From the NCBI GenBank assembly GCA_030526885.1, contig JAUNBV010000016.1:1-20111 (forward strand): a stretch of DNA of 20,111 bases. Direction: 5' to 3'. The first letter of the stretch is position 1. Each line of letters begins with the position of its first letter. A program made the translations under genes and the position numbers. This DNA comes from Syntrophomonadaceae bacterium. GTDB taxonomy: Bacteria; Bacillota; Syntrophomonadia; Syntrophomonadales; Syntrophomonadaceae. Below the pieces are notes generated by a model that did not search any database, had not been told where the DNA came from, and saw nothing but the letters and a program-made list of their open reading frames with translations. This document shows, piece by piece, positions 14,086 to 20,111 of the stretch.

Positions 14086-16316
14086 CGGCTCTGATAAAAG
14101 GTACGCATGATTATTTCCTCCTGATGCTCGCGCGACAGCCGGGTGAAATGCACGGCATACCCGGAGATACGGATAGTAAGGTCGGGGTATTTTTCCGGGT
14201 GTTCCATGGCTTCCTTCAATGTTTCCAGATGCACCACGTTGACATTTATATGCTGCCCCTCCTGCGCGAAATAGCCGTGCAGCAGGGCGGTCAGATTCTT
14301 TACCTGCTCCTCCTCGGTGTGGCCCAGCGCGGAAGGCACGATGGAAAAAGTATAGGAAATACCGTCGCGGGCATAGCGGTAAGGAATTTTAGATACGCTG
14401 TTCATGGCGGCCATCGCTCCGTGCCGCTCCCGCCCGTGCAGGGGATTGGCGCCGGGGGCCAGGGGCGTGCCCTTTTCGCGCCCGTCGGGGGTACTGCCGG
14501 TCTTTTTTCCGTACACCACATTGGAGCTGATGGTCAGCACCGACAGGCTGGGCTGGGCATGGCGGTAAGCGGGGTGCTGGCGCAGCCGTTCCAGAAACAT
14601 GCTCAATACCTCCCCGGCCAGCAGATCGACGCGGTCGTCGTCATTGCCGAAGGTGGGGAAATCGCCCTCGGTATGATAGCCGGTCACCAGTCCGCGTTCA
14701 TCGCGGATAGCGGACACCCGGGCATAGCGGATGGCGCTCAATGAATCGAGCAGCACGGATAAGCCGGCGATGCCAAAGGCCATCCAGCGATAAGGTTCCG
14801 GATCGTGCAGGGCCATCTGCAGGCTTTCGTAGGAATAGCGGTCATGCATATAGTGAATTAAATTCATGGTGTTCAGGTAGAGGTCGGCCAGCCAGTCCAA
14901 CTGCAGCGCAAAGCGGCGCATGACTTCGTCATAATCCAGCGTGTGCCCCGGATAAACCGTCATTTCCGGCCCGATTTGCTGGCCGGAAAGCTCGTCTCGG
15001 CCACCGTTGATGGCATACAACAGCAGCTTGGCCAGATTGCAGCGCGCGCCAAAGAATTGCATTTCCCTGCCCAACCGCATGGGCGATACACAGCAGGCGA
15101 TGGCATAATCGTCGCCATAATATTCCCGCATCAAGTCGTCGTTTTCGTATTGCAGCGCACAGGTGCGGATGGACAGCCGGGCGCAGTAGTCCATAAACGC
15201 GGGCGGCAAATGACGTGACCACAAAATGGTCAGGTTGGGCTCCGGAGCGGCGCCCAGGTTTTCCAGGCTGTGCAGCAGGCGAAATGTGGTGCGGGTGACC
15301 AGCGTGCGCCCGTCGATGCCGGTGCCGCCGAGGGATTCGGTAATCCAGTTGGGGTCGCCGGCGAAAAGCTCATTATACTCCGGCGTGCGCAGTTGCCGCA
15401 CCAGCCGCAGCTTCATCACCAGCTGGTCGATCAATTCCTGCGCCCCGGCCTCATCCAACCGCCCTTCGGCCATATCCCGTTCGATATAAATATCCAGAAA
15501 CGCGGAATTGCGCCCTAAGCTCATGGCCGCACCGTTTTGCTGGCGCACCGCCGCCAGATAAGCCATATACAGCCACTGCACCGCCTCATGCGCCGTCGCC
15601 GCCGGGCGGCTCAGGTCACAGCCATAGCTTTCCCCCAACTGTTGCAATTGGGTGAGCGCCGTTATGCAGTCATATAATTCCTCGCGGTGCCGCAGGCGTT
15701 CAGGGCTCATGGCGCGGGGCATGGTCTCGCGCTCCCGCTCCTTTTGCCGGATAAGGCGGTCGGTGCCATATAACGCCACCCGCCGGTAATCGCCGATAAT
15801 GCGTCCCCGGCCGTAAGCGTCGGGCAATCCGGTGATGATGCCGGCGCGGCGCGCCTGGCGCATTTCATCGGTGTAAACGGCGAAAACTCCGTCATTATGA
15901 GTGCGGCGGTGACGGCGGAAAAATTCGTCCAGGTCCGCGTCCAGCTGACAGCCGTAAGCTTCGCAGGCTTGGCGGGCATTGCGCAGGCCGCCGTACAGAT
16001 TGACCGCCCGTTTCAGCGGCTCGTCGGTCTGTAAGCCCACGATCAGCTCCCGCTCCCGGTCGATATACGCCGGAGGATGGCTATCGATGGCCGCGGGCCG
16101 CGACGTATCTATTTTCAGCACCCCGCCGTTAAGGCGCTCCGCCTCGCGCAAAGCGCTACACTGCAGCCACAGCGCCTGATTATTTTCGCTTAAAGGCGTC
16201 AAAAAATTGCTATCCCCGGTGTAAGGGACATAATTCTTTTGAATGAAGTCGCGCACGTCAATATCGTGCTGCCAGCGTCCGGGGGCAAAACCTCTCCACG
16301 AATCGATACCGATCAC
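14082..16316 (-). CDS. pflB: Pyruvate formate-lyase (formate C-acetyltransferase)
   Basis: Glycyl-radical enzyme that converts pyruvate and CoA to acetyl-CoA and formate; oxygen-sensitive and cytosolic. The 744-residue length is close to E. coli PflB (760). The N-terminal W-R-G-F-x-P-G-R-W and I-D-V-R-D-F-I-Q-K-N-Y are diagnostic. The adjacent catalytic cysteines are C408-C409 in I-A-C-C-V-S-P-M, and the radical glycine is G719 in R-I-S-G-Y-A-V, 26 residues from the end, as expected. The true PFL pattern separates it from diol dehydratases and choline lyase, which have a single cysteine. The only usable start is GTG 16316; AAGGA lies just one base before it, an unusually short spacing, and an in-frame stop is five codons upstream. 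It is followed by pflA with a 4-nt overlap, and divergent from the ALDH/ADH operon. Confidence 0.95.
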   Translation of the reverse strand: MIGIDSWRGFAPGRWQHDIDVRDFIQKNYVPYTGDSNFLTPLSENNQALWLQCSALREAERLNGGVLKIDTSRPAAIDSHPPAYIDRERELIVGLQTDEPLKRAVNLYGGLRNARQACEAYGCQLDADLDEFFRRHRRTHNDGVFAVYTDEMRQARRAGIITGLPDAYGRGRIIGDYRRVALYGTDRLIRQKERERETMPRAMSPERLRHREELYDCITALTQLQQLGESYGCDLSRPAATAHEAVQWLYMAYLAAVRQQNGAAMSLGRNSAFLDIYIERDMAEGRLDEAGAQELIDQLVMKLRLVRQLRTPEYNELFAGDPNWITESLGGTGIDGRTLVTRTTFRLLHSLENLGAAPEPNLTILWSRHLPPAFMDYCARLSIRTCALQYENDDLMREYYGDDYAIACCVSPMRLGREMQFFGARCNLAKLLLYAINGGRDELSGQQIGPEMTVYPGHTLDYDEVMRRFALQLDWLADLYLNTMNLIHYMHDRYSYESLQMALHDPEPYRWMAFGIAGLSVLLDSLSAIRYARVSAIRDERGLVTGYHTEGDFPTFGNDDDRVDLLAGEVLSMFLERLRQHPAYRHAQPSLSVLTISSNVVYGKKTGSTPDGREKGTPLAPGANPLHGRERHGAMAAMNSVSKIPYRYARDGISYTFSIVPSALGHTEEEQVKNLTALLHGYFAQEGQHINVNVVHLETLKEAMEHPEKYPDLTIRISGYAVHFTRLSREHQEEIIMRTFYQSR

Positions 16317-16353
16317 ATCCTTAAAGCATTATTCATCCGCCCCTTTAGTTTGT

Positions 16354-16386
16354 CCTTAAACCCGATAAGATATTATTCGTTTAAGG
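16354..16386. promoter_or_regulatory. Palindromic element between pflB and ALDH
   Basis: CCTTAAAC (16354-16361) and GTTTAAGG (16379-16386) form a perfect 8-bp inverted repeat with a 17-nt spacer. The spacer includes TAAGATATTATT (16366-16377), the 12-mer also found at 12381-12392. Related half-sites lie nearby: CCTTAAAG (16319-16326) and CCCCTTTAG (16340-16348). A candidate operator for anaerobic or redox control; it does not match the Rex, FNR or CcpA consensus well. Confidence 0.45.
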
Positions 16387-16392
16387 GGTCAA
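16365..16392 (-). promoter_or_regulatory. Candidate pflBA promoter
   Basis: Minus strand: TTGACC (16392-16387), 16-nt spacer, TCTTAT (16370-16365), about 50 nt before the GTG start. The -35 is good and the -10 matches four of six. It overlaps the palindrome and the shared 12-mer, so a bound regulator would compete with RNA polymerase. Confidence 0.35.
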
Positions 16393-16431
16393 AACGGGTA
16401 AGTCGTGAGCCGGAACGAGGAATAACAGCAA

Positions 16432-16460
16432 TTGTGTTTGTCCCTTTTTGGCCTTATAAT
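16432..16460 (+). promoter_or_regulatory. Promoter of the ALDH/ADH operon
   Basis: TTGTGT (16432-16437), a 17-nt spacer and a perfect TATAAT (16455-16460). The ATG at 16506 is 46 nt downstream and is preceded by AAGGAGG (16489-16495). The geometry is almost the same as for the promoter at 12447-12475. Confidence 0.6.
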
Positions 16461-16505
16461 GATAATTGAGGACAGAAAAAATTCGGCGAAGGAGGTTTTG
16501 AGGCC

Positions 16506-18038
16506 ATGGCACAAATATTGGAATATCAGCACTTTATTGACGGCCAATGGACGCCGGGCGAATCGGGCGAACGGATGGAGATATTCAATCCCGCCAACCG
16601 TGAACTCGTAGGCACGGTGCCCCGGGCCACTACCGGGGATGTGGACCGGGCGATGGAATCAGCGCGCAAAAGCTTTGCATCCGGCGTGTGGTCCGGCAAG
16701 AGCGTAGAGGAACGGGCGGATATCCTGTTCAACGCAGCCATGCTCATCGCGGCCGGCCGCGAGCACATGGGCTATCTGGAGTCGCTGCCCTCGGGCGGCA
16801 CCATTCGCCGCACCTCGATTTTGGACGCCGCCAGCGCGGCGGGGTCGCTGGCTTTGGCCGGCGCTTTGGCGGCGCAGGCGCTGCCCGCAGTCGAACACAC
16901 CATTTGTCCCCCCTGGCTGGCCCCCATGCACAGCTATTGGCGGCGTGAACCCATCGGGGTATGCTTGGGCATCACCCCCTGGAACTTTCCCTTAATTTTA
17001 GCTGCGTACAAGATCGGACCGGCTTTGGCGATGGGCAATTCCATCGTGGTCAAACCGGCCAGCATCACCCCCTTTTCTACCCTGGAGCTGGCGCGCATCC
17101 TGCATGACGCCGGAGTGCCGGATGGCGTGTTCAACGTAGTCACCGGCCCCGGCAGTTCCATCGGCAACTATATGGCATCCCATCCCGAGGTTGATAAAAT
17201 CGGCTTTACCGGCTCTACGGAGGTGGGCAAACACATCGCGCATCTGGCCGCGGACGGCGTCAAGCGCGTAACGCTGGAACTGGGCGGCAAATCCCCGCTC
17301 ATCGTGCTGGACGACGCCGATGTGGACGTGGCGGTCAACATGATTTTATTCGCCTTCCTGTTCCATTCCGGGCAGGTGTGCGAATCCGGCACCCGCCTGC
17401 TGGTGCCGCGAAAGATGCAAGACGAGATCGTGGAGCGCATGATCGCCAAAATAAAGACCCTGACCATCGGCGACCAAATGCAGATGACCACCGACCTGGG
17501 CCCCATCGCTTCCGCGGATCAATTGCAGACCATTGAGCGTTATGTGGCAATCGGCAAGGCCGAAGGCGCACAGCTGGCCTACGGCGGCCGGCGCCTGACC
17601 GCCGGAGAATTGGAAAAAGGCTATTTCTTCGAGCCTACCATTTTTATCAACTGTAACAATCAGATGACCCAGGTGCGGGAAGAAATCTTTGGCCCGGTAC
17701 AATGCGTCATCCCCTATGACGACGTGGAAGAAGCCCTGGCCATCGCCAATGACAGCCCCTACGGGCTGGGCGGCGGCATCGCCAGCACCGACGTGGCCCG
17801 GGCCCAGCGCTTGGCCGGGCGTATGCGCACCGGCTCGGTATGGATCAACACCTGGCATATCCTGCGCCCGGACGCGCCTTTCGGCGGCTATAAAGAAAGC
17901 GGCTACGGCCGTGAGAACTGCTATCATGCCCTGATGGCCTACAGTGAGGTCAAGCACATCTGTCAGGACTTGGACCCTAACCCGGATAAGCTTCTATTTG
18001 AGCTGTTGGGACTGAACCAGCAGAAGGGAGGAATGTAA
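16506..18038 (+). CDS. NAD(P)-dependent aldehyde dehydrogenase (ALDH superfamily)
   Basis: Oxidises an aldehyde to a carboxylic acid with NAD(P)+, in the cytosol. The 510-residue protein shows the standard residues: N160 (T-P-W-N-F-P), K183 (V-V-K-P-A-S) for the cofactor, F-T-G-S-T-E-V-G (234-241), general-base E258 (L-E-L-G-G-K-S-P) and nucleophile C292 (S-G-Q-V-C-E-S-G). Having both E258 and C292 points to the hydrolytic, non-acylating type rather than a CoA-acylating aldehyde dehydrogenase, so acetyl-CoA from PFL is not its obvious partner. The start is fixed by AAGGAGG ten bases upstream. The stop is 2 nt before the alcohol dehydrogenase gene, so together they would take an alcohol to an acid or the reverse. 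The substrate is not clear; the N-terminal half resembles betaine-aldehyde and related ALDHs. Confidence 0.92.
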   Translation: MAQILEYQHFIDGQWTPGESGERMEIFNPANRELVGTVPRATTGDVDRAMESARKSFASGVWSGKSVEERADILFNAAMLIAAGREHMGYLESLPSGGTIRRTSILDAASAAGSLALAGALAAQALPAVEHTICPPWLAPMHSYWRREPIGVCLGITPWNFPLILAAYKIGPALAMGNSIVVKPASITPFSTLELARILHDAGVPDGVFNVVTGPGSSIGNYMASHPEVDKIGFTGSTEVGKHIAHLAADGVKRVTLELGGKSPLIVLDDADVDVAVNMILFAFLFHSGQVCESGTRLLVPRKMQDEIVERMIAKIKTLTIGDQMQMTTDLGPIASADQLQTIERYVAIGKAEGAQLAYGGRRLTAGELEKGYFFEPTIFINCNNQMTQVREEIFGPVQCVIPYDDVEEALAIANDSPYGLGGGIASTDVARAQRLAGRMRTGSVWINTWHILRPDAPFGGYKESGYGRENCYHALMAYSEVKHICQDLDPNPDKLLFELLGLNQQKGGM

Positions 18039-18040
18039 CC

Positions 18041-19234
18041 ATGGGAAGCATACCCAAATACTTTGCCTGGGATTTTCATACCTTGGTTGAGGTGGGCTCC
18101 GGCAGCCGCACGCTGGTGCCGCAGCGCTTTATGGAAATGGGCGCCAAGCGCGTAGGGTTGATAACGGATAAAGGGCTGTGCGAAGCGGGCATCATCGAGC
18201 AGATCACCGATATATTCGCGGCGCAGGGCGCGCCTAAGATAGTGGGCATTTATGACCGGGTGGAACAGGACGCCGCCATGCGGGTGATAAACGATTGCGC
18301 CGCCTGGTGCCGCGTCAACGCGGTGGACGGCCTGCTGGGCGTAGGCGGCGGCAGCGTGCTCGATACGGTCAAAGGGGTGAAAGCCCTGCTGGGCATGGGG
18401 GAAGTGGATATCAAACAGCTGATGCCCGCTAACATCGGCCCCTACATCCGTCCGCTGGGACAACCCCTGGGCATACCCAATGTTTCCATCCCCACCACCG
18501 CCGGCACCGGCTCCGAGGTCTCGCCTATCGCGGTGATATATAACGAAGAGGCGCAGGTGAAGGGCGACTTTCTTCACCCCTTTATCCCCGCGGATATTGC
18601 CATACTGGATCCCGACCTGACCGTGGGCCTGCCGCCTGCAATGACTGCTTATACCGGCTTTGACGCCCTCACCCACGCGGTGGAAGGGCTGGCCTCGCCG
18701 GGCGCCAATCCCATGATCGACGCCCTGTCCCTGCAGGCCATCCGCCTGATTTGCAAGTACCTGCCCATCGCGGTGCAGGACGGCAAAAACCTGGAAGCTC
18801 GCACCAATATGCTGATTGCCAGCAATATCGCCATCATGAGCTTCGCCATGTCCGGCCTGTTCTATCCCATTCATAACGTAGCCCATGCCGCCGGCGGCCA
18901 GCTGCGCATACCCCATGGCCAGGCCTGCGCGGTAGCCATGCCCCACATGATCCGTCGCGGCGGGTGGCACTTTGACCGGCGCGCCATCGACCTGGCGGGG
19001 GCGTTTGGTATCCACGCCGGCAAGATGAGCGCGCAGGAAGCCCGCGAAGCCGTCAGCGATGCCATCCTGCAGCTGATGGACAGCTGCGGCGTCAAAGCCC
19101 GCTACGATTACGCGCTGGACGCCGAGGGCCGCACCAATATGTTTTTCGCCGTCCGCTTCGACCCCTCCGGCATCCTGTACCCCATCCCCGATGAGGTGCT
19201 CAACGCAGTGCTGGAAGATTGTTATCCGACGTAA
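18041..19234 (+). CDS. Iron-containing alcohol dehydrogenase
   Basis: Group III (Fe-ADH) dehydrogenase, NAD(P)-dependent, interconverting alcohol and aldehyde. The 397-residue length is typical. The dinucleotide site is G-V-G-G-G-S-V-L-D (100-108), followed by P-T-T-A-G-T-G-S-E-V (151-160). The metal ligands match FucO spacing: D208 and H212 (G-F-D-A-L-T-H), H278 and H292 (14 apart, in I-H-N-V-A-H and P-H-G). The enzyme is thus complete. Its ribosome site GGGAGG (18026-18031) sits in the last codons of the ALDH gene, and the start is two bases after that stop, so expression is coupled. The aldehyde is likely passed between the two enzymes. Ethanol, butanol, 1,3-propanediol or a longer alcohol are all possible substrates. 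Confidence 0.92.
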   Translation: MGSIPKYFAWDFHTLVEVGSGSRTLVPQRFMEMGAKRVGLITDKGLCEAGIIEQITDIFAAQGAPKIVGIYDRVEQDAAMRVINDCAAWCRVNAVDGLLGVGGGSVLDTVKGVKALLGMGEVDIKQLMPANIGPYIRPLGQPLGIPNVSIPTTAGTGSEVSPIAVIYNEEAQVKGDFLHPFIPADIAILDPDLTVGLPPAMTAYTGFDALTHAVEGLASPGANPMIDALSLQAIRLICKYLPIAVQDGKNLEARTNMLIASNIAIMSFAMSGLFYPIHNVAHAAGGQLRIPHGQACAVAMPHMIRRGGWHFDRRAIDLAGAFGIHAGKMSAQEAREAVSDAILQLMDSCGVKARYDYALDAEGRTNMFFAVRFDPSGILYPIPDEVLNAVLEDCYPT

Positions 19235-19320
19235 ACCGTACCCGTGAACGGTGGCTGCACCCGGCGGCTGCTAAGGCGGTGAGTGATAAAATAAAGACTT
19301 GCCCGGTAAATAAGTGAAAA

Positions 19321-19370
19321 GCGGCAGCCGGCTGTGGCCCTCCCGTGCGGGTAGAACAGGGCCATGCCGC
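19321..19370 (+). repeat. Compound hairpin downstream of the alcohol dehydrogenase gene
   Basis: The right arm 19358-19370 (AGGGCCATGCCGC) pairs with two left segments, GCGGCA (19321-19326) and TGGCCCT (19335-19341). The bulge between them contains the palindrome GCCGGC, and the loop contains CCCGTGCGGG (19342-19351), a small hairpin of its own. A branched RNA fold is therefore possible. There is no T tract, so it is not an ordinary terminator. It lies just upstream of the terminator at 19388-19452. Confidence 0.4.
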
Positions 19371-19387
19371 CTCATAAGCAAGCCATA

Positions 19388-19452
19388 AAAAAGAGTGGGC
19401 ACCACGCGGGAAAAACCCGGCCGGATTTTTCCGTGGTATGCCCCCTCTTTTT
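19388..19452 (+). terminator. Long imperfect terminator of the ALDH/ADH operon, T-box-like
   Basis: AAAAAGAG (19388-19395) pairs with CTCTTTTT (19445-19452). Inside, the arms pair imperfectly through GTGGGC/GCCCCC, CCAC/GTGG and GGAAAAA/TTTTTCC, with CCGGCCGG at the tip. The whole stem is about 28 bp with a few bulges. It ends in five T and begins in A, so it can work in both directions. The ascending arm, AGAGTGGGCACCACGCGGG, resembles the T-box core AGNGTGGNACCGCGG with a few inserted bases. No gene follows on the plus strand, so the terminator reading is preferred. Confidence 0.6.
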
Positions 19453-19926
19453 ATGAGTGGTTAAGTCAAGTTCATTCATGGCTCTCAAAGGCTTGTAACC
19501 CCTTGCCCCCGCGGAGCTTTCCGATACAAATCCATTTTTTGTTAAGTGGCGAGCGATCATTACTAAGCGTTTTTTGAGGTCAGGCCGTTTAGGCGGTAAA
19601 TACTGGCTTATCAGCGCGGAGGACAGTCTTATTTCGTGTGGTGAGTGGTCGTTGATTGTGTGACGAACGATCTTTTCTTATTAAGCGCCCGGTGTTATTT
19701 GTTAAGTGAATGCCCCCTCTACTACCTCCACTCTCCACGAACCACTCTCCTTTGCATACTCTCATGTCTCCTTTATCCACTCTTCCCCCTCCCTTATCGA
19801 TTATCATCTCCCGCTCCGGCGCCGGGCGGAAAAAGCGGGCTATTCTTAATAATATATGCGCGGTCAAGGCTTTTGCGCAGAAACATAGCCGTTTTGTAGC
19901 CGGCGTTGCCGAGTATTGATACCGCA
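19453..19926. other. Non-coding stretch with short repeats, between the ADH terminator and the LysR gene
   Basis: No convincing gene is seen. Short open frames on both strands have no ribosome site, family likeness or stable composition. The region has repeated words: TTTGTTAAGTG at 19538-19548 and 19698-19708 (GTTAAGT also at 19460), CGAGCGATC (19550) against CGAACGATC (19664), each followed by a TAAGCG (19564 and 19682). There is then a pyrimidine-rich stretch with heptamer periodicity. A small inverted repeat (CGGC-GTT-GCCG) lies just after the LysR stop in the minus direction. The composition differs from the neighbouring genes and suggests fast-evolving intergenic DNA or relics. Confidence 0.6.
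19716..19799. repeat. Degenerate heptamer repeats, consensus near ACTCTCC
   Basis: Cut into sevens from 19716, many units resemble ACTCTCC: exact at 19730 and 19744, ACTCTCA at 19758, TGTCTCC at 19765, TTTATCC at 19772, ACTCTTC at 19779, CCCCTCC at 19786. ACTCT recurs at 19730, 19744, 19758 and 19779, always a multiple of seven apart. The strand is nearly all pyrimidine. The units are too diverged for a recent expansion. Confidence 0.5.
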
Positions 19927-20111
19927 TCACGGTACCGTTTCCAGCACCATATCGCGGAAACGTCCCGCCAGCGGGGATAGGGTGCGTTTGGCAGGATAGA
20001 CGAAGAAAAAGGTGCGGGTCATCGGCAAATCCCGGAGCGGCAGGGCGCAGAGCTGGCCGGTTTGCACTTTTTCGGTCACCGATAGGGATGATACCACCGA
20101 CAGGCCCAGAC
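19927..20111 (-). CDS. LysR-type transcriptional regulator, C-terminal fragment cut by the window
   Basis: The minus-strand frame is open from base 20111 to a TGA at 19929-19927 and gives 60 residues. They match the end of a LysR substrate-binding domain: L-G-L-S-V-V-S-S, then T-G-Q-L-C-A-L-P-L-R-D-L-P-M-T-R-T-F-F-F-V-Y and the final S-P-L-A-G-R-F helix. The DNA-binding helix-turn-helix lies beyond the right edge. LysR proteins often control neighbouring genes, but this one ends towards the ADH operon, and its own divergent partner, if any, lies outside the window. The target and inducer are unknown. It is too short to appear as a long open frame but the family likeness is clear. Confidence 0.8.
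   Translation of the reverse strand, partial: LGLSVVSSLSVTEKVQTGQLCALPLRDLPMTRTFFFVYPAKRTLSPLAGRFRDMVLETVP

Noticed and set aside
16361..16437. Rex, FNR or CcpA site between pflB and the ALDH gene
   Set aside because: No match to the TTGTTAA-N4-TTAACAA, TTGAT-N4-ATCAA or cre patterns beyond a few bases; only an unassigned palindrome is reported.
17963..19015. Long minus-strand open frame (350 codons) opposite the alcohol dehydrogenase gene
   Set aside because: Antisense shadow of a complete Fe-ADH, with G/H/Q-rich content and no recognisable domain.
19730..19785. Possible CRISPR array because of the regular short words
   Set aside because: Repeat units are about 7 bases with period 7-14, not 25-40 base repeats with unique spacers, and no cas genes are present.
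19589..19930. Minus-strand open frame of 113 codons in the ADH-LysR gap
   Set aside because: Spans the heptamer repeats, lacks a ribosome site and family likeness, and overlaps the LysR stop region; probably chance.

Overview
The window looks like a chromosomal segment from an anaerobic, moderately GC-rich Firmicute, most likely of the class Clostridia. The reasons are a GlpX-type (class II) fructose-bisphosphatase next to a class II aldolase, a short transaldolase and rho; strong Shine-Dalgarno sites on most genes; a Fem-type peptidoglycan transferase; LysM/M23 cell-wall hydrolases; and oxygen-sensitive glycyl-radical and radical-SAM enzymes. No tRNA, rRNA, CRISPR array, transposase or phage gene was seen. 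Species assignment is not possible from the sequence alone.

Layout. (1) 1-2140, plus strand: the 3' part of a FemAB-family gene and an alanine racemase 16 nt downstream, a cell-wall pair. (2) 2316-6384, plus: fba, transaldolase, glpX and rho. The first three connect triose phosphates, fructose-1,6-bisphosphate and the non-oxidative pentose phosphate pathway in the gluconeogenic direction. (3) 6407-7310: a perfect 15-bp terminator-like hairpin behind rho whose 3' arm carries the ribosome binding site of the next gene, a secreted LysM/M23 hydrolase. (4) 7403-9176: an enoyl-CoA hydratase with its own AT-rich palindromic control region, then a zinc-ribbon membrane protein and a strong terminator. 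(5) 12368-9203, minus: a tight three-gene operon of an unassigned radical SAM protein, a YhaM-like OB-fold/HD protein and UppP. (6) 12447-13326, plus: a divergent gene of unknown function with a C-terminal CxxCxxxC. (7) 16316-13357, minus: pflB-pflA, pyruvate formate-lyase and its activase, overlapping by ATGA. (8) 16432-19234, plus: divergent aldehyde dehydrogenase and iron-dependent alcohol dehydrogenase. (9) 19235-19926: about 690 bp without a gene, holding two large hairpins (one T-box-like) and degenerate heptamer repeats. (10) 19927-20111, minus: the C-terminal end of a LysR-type regulator.

How it fits together. The fba/transaldolase/glpX block makes hexose and pentose phosphates, while PFL yields acetyl-CoA and formate. 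The ADH/ALDH pair interconverts alcohols, aldehydes and acids, with the ALDH showing the residues of the non-acylating type. Several genes serve the envelope: Fem, Alr, the LysM/M23 hydrolase and UppP.

The most interesting signals are regulatory. The same 12-mer sits in the same orientation, and at exactly the same distance upstream of a plus-strand promoter, in two different divergent intergenic regions (before the unknown gene and before the ALDH). The rho terminator sequesters the ribosome binding site of the hydrolase gene. Nested AT palindromes overlap the enoyl-CoA hydratase promoter. No clear new defence system or mobile system was found.
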